Part shown: in pieces, positions 18,193 to 26,905 of the stretch
How positions within the stretch are numbered: position 1 is the stretch's first letter
How the letters are laid out: every line of letters begins with the position of its first letter
From: JAWKWH01 sp040830725
Lineage (GTDB): Bacteria; Pseudomonadota; Alphaproteobacteria; Rhizobiales; Rhizobiaceae
DNA length: 64,000 bases
Assembly (NCBI GenBank): GCA_040830725.1
Contig: JBFOMG010000027.1
Span: 1 to 64,000 of the forward strand
Reading direction: 5' to 3'
Notes under the pieces: generated by a model
Seen by the model: the letters and a program-made list of their open reading frames with translations, nothing else
The model's database searches: none
What the model was told of the DNA's origin: nothing
Made by a program: the position numbers and the translations under genes

Positions 18193-19077
18193 CTATTTCT
18201 GGCACAACCGGCAGAAAAACGTCGAGCGCCCGGACTGGACGATGCGCTCCACCTGACCATGACAGCCCGTTTTCATGCATGCCTCGCCTTCGCGGTCGTA
18301 TGTTGCGAACCGGTGTTGAAAATAGCCGAGCGAGCCATCGGTTTGGACGTGATCGCGAAGCGAGGAACCGCCGGAATCGATTGCGTCGCGAATGACATCG
18401 CGGATCGCACTGGCCAGCCTGTCCCGGACTTCTCCCCGCCTTTTGCCTCGCCCTGATATGGATTCTGCTGATTTGCGGGGGTCAAGCCCGGCCCGCCAGA
18501 GTGCTTCGCATACATAGATATTGCCAAGTCCCGCGATCAGGCGCTGATCCAGAAGCGCGGCTTTCAGCGGCGCCCTTTTGCCTTCAAAAAGCAGTCCGAT
18601 GGTTTCGCCATCAAGCGTATTACCTGTTGGCTCGACACCAAGGTTGGCAAATATCGGGTGCAGATTCAGTTCGTCATGCTTGATCAGGAGCATGAAACCA
18701 AACCGGCGCGGATCGTTGTAGATCACTTTGGTGTCGGCATCGGTGTCCTTTCCGACGTGCAAAATGACATGATCGTGTTTGCGATTTTTTTCATACGCCG
18801 CGGGAACGTTGTCGGTCATGGCGGTCGTCTCGATCCGGAACGACCCGGACATTCCGAGATGGCAAACCAGCACATGGCCACCACTGAGGTGAACAAGCAG
18901 ATATTTGGCTCGCCTGGACAGTGCAGTGATTGTTTGTCCTTGCACCCGGTCTGCAAACCGGGATGGAAACGGAAAACGCAAGTCGGGCCGGTTCTGAATC
19001 AGTTTCCTGATTTTCGAACCTTCCAGCACCGGGGCCAGTCCTCGCCTGACGGTTTCAACTTCCGGCAGTTCAGGCAC
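18193..19077 (-). CDS. mutM: Formamidopyrimidine-DNA glycosylase (Fpg/MutM)
   Basis: 294 residues. Excises oxidised purines (8-oxoguanine, FaPy) and cuts the abasic strand. The enzyme needs Pro as residue 2 (the nucleophile after Met removal), so the GTG at 19077 giving M-PELPEVETV is chosen over the GTG at 19089 that would add four residues before it. E3 (PELPE), K near residue 60 in RRAKYLL, and a C-terminal zinc finger with Cys pairs CMKTGC and CRLC are present. The C-x4-C spacing is common in rhizobial Fpg. No strong ribosome-binding site is visible. Confidence 0.94.
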   Translation of the reverse strand: MPELPEVETVRRGLAPVLEGSKIRKLIQNRPDLRFPFPSRFADRVQGQTITALSRRAKYLLVHLSGGHVLVCHLGMSGSFRIETTAMTDNVPAAYEKNRKHDHVILHVGKDTDADTKVIYNDPRRFGFMLLIKHDELNLHPIFANLGVEPTGNTLDGETIGLLFEGKRAPLKAALLDQRLIAGLGNIYVCEALWRAGLDPRKSAESISGRGKRRGEVRDRLASAIRDVIRDAIDSGGSSLRDHVQTDGSLGYFQHRFATYDREGEACMKTGCHGQVERIVQSGRSTFFCRLCQK

Positions 19078-19390
19078 GGCAGATTTCACTGATTTGCATG
19101 GGCTGGGCTGGTTCTAGGTGAGTTTCATGCATTGCGGCTGCACATAAAAGGTCAAACGCCTGCATTTACAAGACAGAAGTACCGAAGAGTGCTTTTGTTT
19201 CGTCAAGGCGGGCAATTTCCGGTCATTGTGAATCGATCCCCTTTTGTGCTTTTTGCGCACAGTTGACCGCTTTCTGTTCCTTCCAAAAGATTTCGAATGA
19301 AACAAAGCCGTAGCGGACTGGCCGGATCGGATTATTTCGCCAATACGCTGGAATTTCATTCTTTAGGACATTGAACGGAACGACGTCTCG
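19078..19390. other. 313-base intergenic region between mutM and a divergent gene
   Basis: Must contain the promoters of mutM (minus) and the PhnD-like gene (plus). I see no RNA gene, terminator or convincing repeat. Related genomes usually have ubiE facing mutM here; no ubiE remnant was recognised. Confidence 0.4.
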
Positions 19391-20314
19391 ATGATATCGA
19401 GCGGTATGGCCCTGAAATTCATACGAAACATCACCGCAATTTGGTTGATCCTGCTCACGTCGGCAACCGTGGCGGCCGATTGGCGTGAGGAACTGGGGAC
19501 TTTTCGTATCGGGATGCTCGCTGATCCGGGTTCTGAGCGGGTAGTGGCAGGATTGGCGGAGATTCGCCATGCATTTTCGATCGCGCTGGGCATGCCTGTT
19601 CAGATATTCGTTGCGCGTGATTACGCGGCGCTGATCGATGCCCAGGCGACTTCCCGTGTCGAATACGCAATTTATTCGGCCATGGCATACGGCACCGCCA
19701 GAAGGCTCTGTGACTGCGTTGAACCGCTCGCAGCCAAGCAGGGAGAAATGCTTGATACCGGAATCCGTTCGGTTCTGATTCTGCGAAAACAGGCTTCTCA
19801 ATCGGATGCGGATATCAACAAGGCGAGAATAGCCGTAACGCAGGGCGACGGCTTGACCGGAGCAATCATACCGTCGATGGCCCTGTCGGGCGCTGATGGA
19901 CCACCGGGAGTCGGAAGCAGCCAGCTGGTCATCGCCGCCAGTGACAGCGATGCGGAGAGCATGTTTCTGAGTGGAAAGGTCGATGGATTGTTTGGCTGGG
20001 TCAAATCGCAGCGCGAAGCGATAATCCAGTCACCATCGGGAACGATTGCCCGGCTGGAGGAAGCAGGCCTTCCGGCGCAGGATCTGGATATCCATTGGAC
20101 ATCCGAATTTCTGCCCTACGGCCCACACACGGTCAGGAAGGATTTGAGCGAAGAAGCCAAGTCACTGTTGCGTCAGTTTTTGACAGGCTTGGCGGAATCA
20201 AAACCCGACATACACGAATTGCTGGCCGGATCAGGATCGGTGGCGCTGCTTGAGGTCAGCCAGGGCGATTACAGATTCGTGTATGAAATAGTCGACCGGT
20301 ACGCGGGCCAATAG
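19391..20314 (+). CDS. PhnD-like periplasmic phosphate/phosphonate-type binding protein
   Basis: 307 residues with a Sec signal peptide (cleavage near TVAAD, residue about 30). The mature part fits the PhnD/phosphonate-binding-like fold: FRIGMLADPGS at its start, ARDYAALIDAQATSRVEYAIYSAMAY and RIAVTQGDGLTGAIIPSMAL. No permease or ATPase is adjacent, so it may be an orphan sensor-type binding protein rather than a transporter part. It lies at the edge of the pilus locus, convergent with the TadE-like genes. Ligand unknown. An ATG at 19406 is an alternative start. Confidence 0.7.
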   Translation: MISSGMALKFIRNITAIWLILLTSATVAADWREELGTFRIGMLADPGSERVVAGLAEIRHAFSIALGMPVQIFVARDYAALIDAQATSRVEYAIYSAMAYGTARRLCDCVEPLAAKQGEMLDTGIRSVLILRKQASQSDADINKARIAVTQGDGLTGAIIPSMALSGADGPPGVGSSQLVIAASDSDAESMFLSGKVDGLFGWVKSQREAIIQSPSGTIARLEEAGLPAQDLDIHWTSEFLPYGPHTVRKDLSEEAKSLLRQFLTGLAESKPDIHELLAGSGSVALLEVSQGDYRFVYEIVDRYAGQ

Positions 20315-20363
20315 CGCCAGGCGGCCAGTATGTCCGAGTTTCCGTGGTTCCCGGCTTGCCTGG

Positions 20364-20987
20364 CTAGCAGTCAGTGCAGGGAATTGACGAACTCTGACGC
20401 GGCCGCAGGTGATACCGTTCCGACATGTTGATGTTGTCGAACGCAGCCATCAGACCCAGCGTCTTTTTCTGCGTGGTCGAGTAGGTGATGATCGGCTTGT
20501 AGTTCAGCTTGGTCTCAACCCGGACCAGGAAGGAATCCCTGATTTCCAGCTTTTCAGGCACGGTCGTTGTCGTCCCGGGGGCAGCATCCTGGCTGGCAGT
20601 GCCGTCTTTCAGCTTTCGCGACCAGGCGACTTTGACCTTCGGATTGTCCTCATCGGTGATCTCGATTGCCGTGATAATGAACTCTGGTGTCGTCCGGCTA
20701 TAGGGCTGCATGATCGAAAGACCGATCTGCATGATCGCATCGATTTCAGACTTTTTGATCGTCTGTTGCTGCGTAATCAGATCAGCGATCATGCTGGCTG
20801 CGCGTCCGACTTTCCTGTTCGACTCAACCGCCTGTGCCACTTCCATGGTGACGAAATAAAGCGACAACAGGACCGGTGCGATGAACGCAAATTCAATCGC
20901 TGCAACGCCATTCTCGTCGCCGACGAGGCTGCGAAGCTTCTGGCGAATGCGGCCTAGGCCAAATGATTTCGATTGACGCTTGTCCAT
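20364..20987 (-). CDS. TadE-like minor pilin (second copy)
   Basis: 207 residues. A basic N-terminus is followed by a TadE-type pseudopilin segment GVAAIEFAFIAPVLLSLYF (about 27-45), with the conserved Glu at position +5 after the probable cleavage Gly27/Val28. The rest is a periplasmic domain of unknown fold. These proteins are processed by the prepilin peptidase and act in Flp pilus biogenesis. Start MDKRQSKSF at 20987; an open extension to 21080 overlaps the upstream gene. It follows the other TadE-like gene by 34 bases. Confidence 0.78.
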   Translation of the reverse strand: MDKRQSKSFGLGRIRQKLRSLVGDENGVAAIEFAFIAPVLLSLYFVTMEVAQAVESNRKVGRAASMIADLITQQQTIKKSEIDAIMQIGLSIMQPYSRTTPEFIITAIEITDEDNPKVKVAWSRKLKDGTASQDAAPGTTTTVPEKLEIRDSFLVRVETKLNYKPIITYSTTQKKTLGLMAAFDNINMSERYHLRPRQSSSIPCTDC

Positions 20988-21021
20988 GATCTTGTTCTCG
21001 TCAGTTGCCCGAGTTTTAACT

Positions 21022-21615
21022 TCAGTCCTGGAATGGTTCGTTTTGCCAGGTGACGGTTGCGAAATGCAGCGTCGTGCCACCTTTGAGGCTGGACATCCGC
21101 TTGCGCATGATGTCGGTCATGATTGGCCAGCGGTAAAACACCCGCAGCATGTTTTTTGTCAGCGATTTCCCGGGAGTGACATCAAAATCCGAGGTGTCGA
21201 TGTCCCGGGTGTCGCCAGAGCCGATATATTTGATTTCCTCTTTCGCCGCGTCTGCGAAAGTAGCGAATTCACGCAAATCCACCTCCAGCCCGGGGCATCC
21301 CGCAGCAACAAGGATTGAGATATCGTCGCAGATCAGTTCGCGCAGAGACGTTTCGGTGACATCGGCGGCCTTGATCTGACCTGTTCTGAGCTGGCGCGCG
21401 ACATTGTTGGCAGAGTTCGAGAGCAGTTGTTGTCCCGCAAACGAAATACAGCTCTCCAGAATGGCGAAAATCAAAAGTGTGAACGGAATGACCAGCATCG
21501 TGAATTCGATTGCGGTGCTTCCATCTTGGTCGCCCGCAAAATCCCGTCTGCGGTGCCTCCCCGCCAGCCGAGAAAGAAATCCGGACCCGCCTTGTTTTGA
21601 CTTTTTTCTACGCAT
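21022..21615 (-). CDS. TadE-like minor pilin (first copy)
   Basis: 197 residues with a charged N-terminus and the pseudopilin segment GSTAIEFTMLVIPFTLLIF (about 32-50), cleavage expected after Gly32. The periplasmic part includes two cysteines (LICDD and AGCPG) that may form a disulphide. Paired with the second TadE-like gene and transcribed away from pilA. Together they probably supply the TadE and TadF roles; no TadG with a von Willebrand domain is in the window. Confidence 0.8.
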   Translation of the reverse strand: MRRKKSKQGGSGFLSRLAGRHRRRDFAGDQDGSTAIEFTMLVIPFTLLIFAILESCISFAGQQLLSNSANNVARQLRTGQIKAADVTETSLRELICDDISILVAAGCPGLEVDLREFATFADAAKEEIKYIGSGDTRDIDTSDFDVTPGKSLTKNMLRVFYRWPIMTDIMRKRMSSLKGGTTLHFATVTWQNEPFQD

Positions 21616-21800
21616 TTTGGTGCCCTGCTTGCCAATACCGGTAGTTTGACAAGCGCGACCATAAGTTATGCCGGTTTAAATCCGGTATGGCGGTCGGCGG
21701 CAATTTGAGCAGTTACTGCAACGATTTGCTAACCGTGTTGCGGGTGGCGCCCGCTCTCATCCGGTGACAGTTTGAAACAAAATATGTTCACCGCCGCAGG

Positions 21801-21843
21801 CAAAAATGCAGTGCCGATCAGCACGCGAATGGACTGATCGGCA
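21801..21843 (-). terminator. Probable terminator after the secretin-N-domain gene
   Basis: Perfect 10-bp arms (TGCCGATCAG 21812-21821 and CTGATCGGCA 21834-21843, 12-base loop) 43 bases after the stop of the minus-strand gene at 21887. On that strand the stem is followed five bases later by five T residues. The gap between stem and T tract makes it less than ideal. Confidence 0.55.
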
Positions 21844-21886
21844 TCATGGAGAGATTGCGTCTGTTTAAGTTTGTGGGTTTTCGCAG

Positions 21887-22324
21887 TTACTGCGAGGCAC
21901 CCAGATCAGCGTCCGATTCTCTTTCGGCGTCGGTCTTGTACGCGGCTTCGCATCGTGGCGTACAGGACAGTGTTTGAAGCGAAGACCGCCGGTAAACACG
22001 AACAGAACGGGCATCCTGACGGGTGACAAAGACCTGTTCGTCGATGATCGGAGCTCCGTCCTCGTCCAGTATGACAAGATTGGTCAAACCAAATCCCTTG
22101 CCGGTAAGCACGATTGTCGACGAGTTCTGAACCGCCGCATCTGCAATTTCCGGATTACCGACAACAATCGTGTCGGCCGGGCGCGCCAGCTTGAGGATCT
22201 TGGCCTGGTTGAGCACCACCTCAATTCCGTTTTCAGCATTTGCCGAAACGGATGCGACGGATAAACCAATCACGGAAGCCGTCAGCAGTCCGGCTAGTTT
22301 GGAAAGTTTCGGGGCCCGGGTCAT
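21887..22324 (-). CDS. Stand-alone secretin N-domain (pilus assembly N-terminal) periplasmic protein
   Basis: 145 residues with a signal peptide (cleavage near VSANAENG). The mature part is a single T2SS/T3SS-type pil_N domain, IEVVLNQAKILKLARPADTIVVGNPEIADA, ending IDEQVFVTRQ. This is the same domain that opens CpaC, but with no secretin barrel after it. The C-terminal tail has a Cys pair (CTPRC) and is acidic. It is transcribed divergently from pilA. It may cap, line or pilot the CpaC secretin, which is inference. Start MTRAPKLSK at 22324; the frame is open to 22420 without a signal-like sequence. Confidence 0.75.
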   Translation of the reverse strand: MTRAPKLSKLAGLLTASVIGLSVASVSANAENGIEVVLNQAKILKLARPADTIVVGNPEIADAAVQNSSTIVLTGKGFGLTNLVILDEDGAPIIDEQVFVTRQDARSVRVYRRSSLQTLSCTPRCEAAYKTDAERESDADLGASQ

Positions 22325-22679
22325 GTCGGCACTCCAATGTTTCTGTTGCGATCCAAATTGACTGGTAATGGTGAATGATCGGTTAAGTTGGAGATCGCTC
22401 AACCCGTCTTGCCCGGTCATTGGTCTCCCAGAACGGCAATAACAGCGATACCTTATAATATACGCGAGATTTAACGCGTCCTGCTGGATGTGAAGCGGTG
22501 CAATCGAACTGAATACTTAGCCCAATGCTAACCATGTAGCTGTGTCGTATCCGGTAACATTTGGTTAGCCCTGTTTTTTAAGTCGATTGAAAGAGCTGAA
22601 GCGTAGATTGCCGCAATCCGATCAACAAACAAAAACCGTTGACGGGTTGTGCTGTAAATACGGAGTAAGGAGTTCTCTC
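22325..22679. promoter_or_regulatory. Divergent promoter region of pilA and the secretin-N-domain gene
   Basis: 355 bases without a gene. AAGGAG stands seven bases before the pilA ATG. Degenerate CtrA-like sites are seen: TTAG-N7-CTAA at 22517-22531 and TTAG followed by a T-rich half at 22565-22579. CtrA control of pilA is known in Caulobacter, but these matches are weak. No clear -35/-10 pair was found. Confidence 0.35.
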
Positions 22680-22859
22680 ATGTCTAAGATTTTTGCACGC
22701 TTCGCAAAAGACGAATCTGGTGCGACCGCCATTGAGTATGGCCTGATCGCTGCTTTGATCGCTCTTGCTATCGTTGTTGGCGCTGGCGCCCTTGGCAACA
22801 GCCTTGACGAGAAGTTCGACGATCTGGCTACCGAGCTGGACAAAACGAACGCTAACTAA
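22680..22859 (+). CDS. pilA: Flp/PilA-type major pilin
   Basis: 59 residues, the typical small Flp prepilin. The leader MSKIFARFAKDESG ends at Gly14; cleavage by CpaA before ATAIEYGLIAALIALA leaves a mature pilin of about 45 residues with Glu at +5 and Tyr at +6, the Flp signature. The C-terminal half is short and acidic. The frame extends 31 codons upstream but the ATG at 22680 has a strong AAGGAG. It has its own terminator, so it is expressed apart from the cpa genes, as expected for the most abundant subunit. Confidence 0.95.
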   Translation: MSKIFARFAKDESGATAIEYGLIAALIALAIVVGAGALGNSLDEKFDDLATELDKTNAN

Positions 22860-22920
22860 TTTTCCAGTATTGGCGGGTGGCCTGATGATCGGGTCACCTG
22901 AGCCGACTGAAAATTGCATA

Positions 22921-22952
22921 AAAGGCCGTCTTCATCGAAGACGGCCTTTTTT
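22921..22952 (+). terminator. Intrinsic terminator of pilA
   Basis: Perfect 13-bp stem (22921-22933 with 22937-22949, three-base loop) ending in a run of six T. It lies 61 bases after the pilA stop and separates pilA from cpaA. Confidence 0.95.
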
Positions 22953-23043
22953 GTTGCGAGCCATACGGCTCTTTTGCGTTTCACGAATGATTAAGCGGGA
23001 TCGGCTAGGTTGGCCATGCCGTCAAACAAACAAAGACTGATCC

Positions 23044-23556
23044 ATGCTTGCTGCAATTATCCTGGTCATCTTCCCATTTTGCATGGCATTTGCCGCCATC
23101 TCCGACATGATCTCCATGACCATCGCGAACCGGATTTCGATCGTGCTGGCGGTCACGTTCCTGCTGGTGGCTCCAATGACCGGAATGGACTGGAGCACCT
23201 ATGCATGGCACCTGGCGGCCGGTGCGCTGGTCCTGGCAGTCACTTTCGGGTTCTTTGCCGTTGGCGGCATGGGTGGCGGAGATGCAAAACTCCTGGCAGC
23301 TACGGCACTTTGGATGGGAATGAGCATGAGCATATTGTTCTATCTCGTCTATGCAGCGCTTGTTGGCGGCGCCCTGACCGTCCTGATCCTTCTATATCGG
23401 AAATCGGCGTTATCGGTGTACACCGGCCACATGTTGTTGCTGAGGAACTTCGCCGACAAGGACGTTGGTGTACCCTACGGTATCGCGCTTGCCATTGGCG
23501 GTATTCTTGCGTTTCCCACCACGACCCTGGCGCAATGGGCGATGGCGAACTTCTGA
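23044..23556 (+). CDS. cpaA: Prepilin peptidase CpaA/TadV
   Basis: 170 residues, an integral membrane aspartic protease (A24 family) that cuts the Flp prepilin and TadE-like pseudopilins. The two catalytic aspartates are D21 (AISDMISM) and D80 in the GGGDAK motif. About five membrane segments can be placed. It lacks the N-methylase domain, as all CpaA/TadV proteins do. Encoded between pilA and cpaB. Confidence 0.93.
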   Translation: MLAAIILVIFPFCMAFAAISDMISMTIANRISIVLAVTFLLVAPMTGMDWSTYAWHLAAGALVLAVTFGFFAVGGMGGGDAKLLAATALWMGMSMSILFYLVYAALVGGALTVLILLYRKSALSVYTGHMLLLRNFADKDVGVPYGIALAIGGILAFPTTTLAQWAMANF

Positions 23557-23754
23557 GAACGTCTCGCTCGACTTGATGCGAATCAGTCCGGCTTTCAGCT
23601 CCAATTACCTGTTAATCTGCCGCAATTCATGCGGACAGATACATTCTGTGATCCAAGAAATGCGATTGTAAGTATTGCATTAACCATAATTTGACGATTG
23701 CCGCTGCAAAGTCACCTCGAGTTCAGCTGTTTGCGGAGTGCGAGGTTCGGGCAC

Positions 23755-24564
23755 ATGAATACTTCCCGACTGATAATACTAGGGGTCGCCGTGGTGACGG
23801 CAGTAGGTGCCGGCTATGTGGCGATGCAGATGTCAGCCCCACCACCCCAGGTGGTCGTTGAGAATGTCCCGGTAGCCCCGGCGATCGAAATGACCGATGT
23901 CCTGGTTGTCCAGCGCGACATGGGTGTTGGCGGCGTAATACAGGATCAGCTCGGTTGGCAGGCCTGGCCAAAGGATGGCGTTCGCGAGGGCTTCATCACC
24001 AAGGATGCCGAGCCCGAGGCTTTGAATGCGTTCATTGGCGCAGTGGCAAGATTGCCAATGTTCGCCGGCGAGCCGCTTCGCAGATCCAAGCTGATCGACG
24101 CTGGTCAGGCATTTATGTCATCGATACTGCCTTCGGGTAAACGCGCCATCGCGACCCAGATTTCACCTGACACCTCTGCTGGCGGGTTCATCCTGCCGAA
24201 CGACAAGGTCGATGTGATCATGACGCGCCGCTCGAACGATAGCGCAAACGATGGATTCGTTACCGAGACTATTCTCGAGAATATCCGTGTGCTGGCAATC
24301 GACCAGACAATCCAGGAAGACGAGGAAGGCCGAAAGGTCAAGGTCGGCGAAACAGCCACGCTTGAGCTGACACCTCAACAGGCCCAGATCATTACCGTCG
24401 CCCAACAGATGGCTGACCGTCTGACCCTTGCGCTGCGGGCCACCGTGGACGCGGAAGAAGAGACAGGTCCGGGAGCTGAATATCTTGTGTCCGGAGACGG
24501 CAAACGTGGAACGGTCCGCATGATCAAATCCGGTGAAATTTCTGAAGTGGGAGCCAGAAAATGA
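23755..24564 (+). CDS. cpaB: Flp pilus assembly protein CpaB/RcpC
   Basis: 269 residues. One N-terminal membrane segment (about 5-25), a Pro-rich link, then a SAF domain (near ALTDVLVVQRD-like EMTDVLVVQRDMGVGG) and an RcpC/CpaB C-terminal domain (RAIATQISPDTSAGGFILPNDKVDVIM). It is a periplasmic partner of the secretin. Start MNTSRLIIL; the open extension upstream has no signal character. Its stop overlaps the ATG of cpaC (ATGA), so the two are coupled. Confidence 0.92.
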   Translation: MNTSRLIILGVAVVTAVGAGYVAMQMSAPPPQVVVENVPVAPAIEMTDVLVVQRDMGVGGVIQDQLGWQAWPKDGVREGFITKDAEPEALNAFIGAVARLPMFAGEPLRRSKLIDAGQAFMSSILPSGKRAIATQISPDTSAGGFILPNDKVDVIMTRRSNDSANDGFVTETILENIRVLAIDQTIQEDEEGRKVKVGETATLELTPQQAQIITVAQQMADRLTLALRATVDAEEETGPGAEYLVSGDGKRGTVRMIKSGEISEVGARK

Positions 24565-26135
24565 TGAGCGATCCAAGCGGCAAACGATCTGCAGCGGGAC
24601 GCAGCCCTGTGCGGGCATTGCGGCTATCCACCGCTTTGCTGGTTGCCACGACAGCGCTGTTCGCGGCCGAACTGGCTGTCGTTCCCGGCGGCATGAATGC
24701 TGCGGCACAAAATGTCAAAATCGGAAAAGCGGTAAACAATCAGCGCGTGAAGCTGGGATTGAACAAGTCAATCGTTATCGATCTGCCGCGCGACGCCTAC
24801 GACATTCTCGTAGCCAATCCGACGGTAGCAGACGCGGTCACCAGAACATCACGTCGCATTTACCTGTTTGGCAAGCAGGTCGGTGAAACCAATATATTCG
24901 TATTCGGCCCGGGTGGCGAGCAAATCGCCAATATCGACCTCGTAATCGAGCGCGATGTATCGGGGTTGAAAGAGCATCTTGCCCGTTTCATTCCCAACTC
25001 TGATATTGATGTCGAGCTTCTCAACGACAATGTCGTGTTGACCGGAACGGTCGAAACGCCGCTTGACGCTTCCCGCGCAGCACAGCTCGCCCAGATATTC
25101 CTGACAGGCGGAGAGGCAACCACTGGCAACTTCACCACCACAGCGGCTTCCGGCGCCGATGGTGGCGGTGTTGCGATCAACAATCCCGATAGCGAACGGC
25201 GCACCAGTCAGATCGTCAATCTCATCAAGATCATTGGCGAAGACCAGGTTACCCTGAAAGTCACCGTCGCCGAAGTTACGCGCTCCGTGATGAAGCAGCT
25301 CGGGGTGAATATGTTCGCAAACGGCGCATCAAACGGCATAAGCTGGGGTGCCATCAGCGACAATTTCTTCGGACTGGGCAAGCCGCTGTCTCCTTCACAA
25401 GCCAGTTTGGCCGGCTCAATCGGGTCAGCAACCATCAACGCCTATCTGAACGCCATGGAGCAGGCCGGTGTCATGAAGACGCTCGCCGAACCGACACTGA
25501 CGGCGGTTTCCGGCGAATCGGCCACCTTCAGGGTTGGCGGCGAGTTCAGCTTGGTCACAGGCCAGTCAGTCGATGATGAAACTGGCGGGCTGACCTACGA
25601 TATCACCCGGCTGGAATATGGCATCGGTTTGGAGTTTCTGCCTACCGTTCTGTCTCCTGGCCGAATCAGCTTGAAAGTGAGGACGTCGGTTTCCGAGCCG
25701 ACCACCGAGGATTCGATCGCGCTGTCGGCCGGTGTACGCAGAGCCGGCGCCAACTTCCTGTCAATTCGCCGGAGACTGGCCGATACGACCGTGGAGCTTC
25801 CTTCAGGTGGCTCCATGATGATTGCCGGCCTGGTCCGCGATGACATTCGCCAGGCTTCGGCGGGATTACCCGGTCTGTCAAAGCTGCCGGTGTTGGGAAC
25901 CCTGTTCCGCAGCAAGGACTTTGTCCGCAATGAGACCGAACTGGTCATCTTGGTGACGCCATACCTTTCACGTCCGGCGGCAAGAAACAAATTCGCCAAG
26001 CCTGACGACAATTTCAATGCACCGAGCGACGGGGCCGGGTTCTTCCTGGGCCGGGTCAACCGGGTCTATGGCACGATGAAAACGGATTTGCCGAAAGGCC
26101 GCTACCACGGCGTCGTCGGCTACATCTACAAGTAA
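24561..26135 (+). CDS. cpaC: Pilus secretin CpaC/RcpA
   Basis: 524 residues; outer-membrane channel for the Flp pilus. A signal peptide of about 50 residues is followed by the pil_N domain (KLGLNKSIVIDLPRDAYDILVANP), a BON-like segment (VELLNDNVVLTGTVETPLDA), and the secretin domain with its signature near the end (VELPSGGSMMIAGLVRDD to TELVILVTPYL). Starts within the cpaB stop. Confidence 0.95.
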   Translation: MMSDPSGKRSAAGRSPVRALRLSTALLVATTALFAAELAVVPGGMNAAAQNVKIGKAVNNQRVKLGLNKSIVIDLPRDAYDILVANPTVADAVTRTSRRIYLFGKQVGETNIFVFGPGGEQIANIDLVIERDVSGLKEHLARFIPNSDIDVELLNDNVVLTGTVETPLDASRAAQLAQIFLTGGEATTGNFTTTAASGADGGGVAINNPDSERRTSQIVNLIKIIGEDQVTLKVTVAEVTRSVMKQLGVNMFANGASNGISWGAISDNFFGLGKPLSPSQASLAGSIGSATINAYLNAMEQAGVMKTLAEPTLTAVSGESATFRVGGEFSLVTGQSVDDETGGLTYDITRLEYGIGLEFLPTVLSPGRISLKVRTSVSEPTTEDSIALSAGVRRAGANFLSIRRRLADTTVELPSGGSMMIAGLVRDDIRQASAGLPGLSKLPVLGTLFRSKDFVRNETELVILVTPYLSRPAARNKFAKPDDNFNAPSDGAGFFLGRVNRVYGTMKTDLPKGRYHGVVGYIYK

Positions 26136-26150
26136 CTGGGGACCGACAGA

Positions 26151-26888
26151 ATGTTACTACCTGTACACAGTAAGAATCGGGACAGCCGGTTGGGTCATGG
26201 TTCCCCGAGCAAGGTGATGTCTCGCATCGCGATTGCAATTCTGGCTGGATCTATGTTGTCCGGTTGCGCCTATCTGAAACGCGATCACGTGGAAGTCGGC
26301 GCGGTACCGGATGACTACAGGACCAACCATCCGATCGTCATTTCCGAACGCGAGGAAGTGATCGACATTCCCGTTGGAGCCAGCGACGAAAAAATGTCCA
26401 ATGCCCAGAAATCGGCAATTCTCGGTTTTCTGGACAATTATGACGTGTCCAACGGAAGTGTGGTTCAGATCATGATGCCTTCCGGCTCTGCAAATGAGCG
26501 GGCGGTTGCCAATCTGTCGCCGGAGTTGTTTGCACTTGTCACTGGTGCAGGTGTGCCTCGCCACAAGATCATCGCCCTTCCATATCAGGCGTCGTCGGCG
26601 GAAGTGTCAGCGCCGGTGCGGCTGACCTATACCACAATGGCAGCATCCGCAGGGCAATGCGGCAGATGGCCGGACGACATGCTGAAGGCGTCTGGAGAAA
26701 ACAAGCACTACGCAAATTTCGGATGTTCCTATCAGAACAATCTGGCGGCCCAGATCGCCAATCCAGCCGATCTGTTGGGGCCGCGTAAACCAACCGAAAT
26801 TGATGCCGAGCGCCGGGTGCGCGCCATTGATGAGTATCGTGAAGGCGGCCTGAACGTGCCGCAGGAAACGAATTTCGATAGTCCGTAA
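26151..26888 (+). CDS. cpaD: Pilus biogenesis lipoprotein CpaD
   Basis: 245 residues. The lipobox LSGC predicts lipidation of the Cys near residue 39, which points to the outer membrane and a role in secretin assembly. The body fits CpaD: NHPIVISEREEVIDIPVG, CGRWPDDM, NFGCSYQNNLAAQIANPADLLGPR. A strong GGGGA site precedes the ATG at 26151; an internal ATG at 26217 would give a shorter, more usual lipoprotein signal. 15 bases after cpaC. Confidence 0.9.
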   Translation: MLLPVHSKNRDSRLGHGSPSKVMSRIAIAILAGSMLSGCAYLKRDHVEVGAVPDDYRTNHPIVISEREEVIDIPVGASDEKMSNAQKSAILGFLDNYDVSNGSVVQIMMPSGSANERAVANLSPELFALVTGAGVPRHKIIALPYQASSAEVSAPVRLTYTTMAASAGQCGRWPDDMLKASGENKHYANFGCSYQNNLAAQIANPADLLGPRKPTEIDAERRVRAIDEYREGGLNVPQETNFDSP

Positions 26889-26905
26889 GAATTAGGTCGA
26901 ATGAA

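Noticed and set aside
20316..20364. GCCAGGC/GCCTGGC inverted repeat between the PhnD-like and TadE-like genes
   Set aside because: 35-base spacer and no T tract; could occur by chance.
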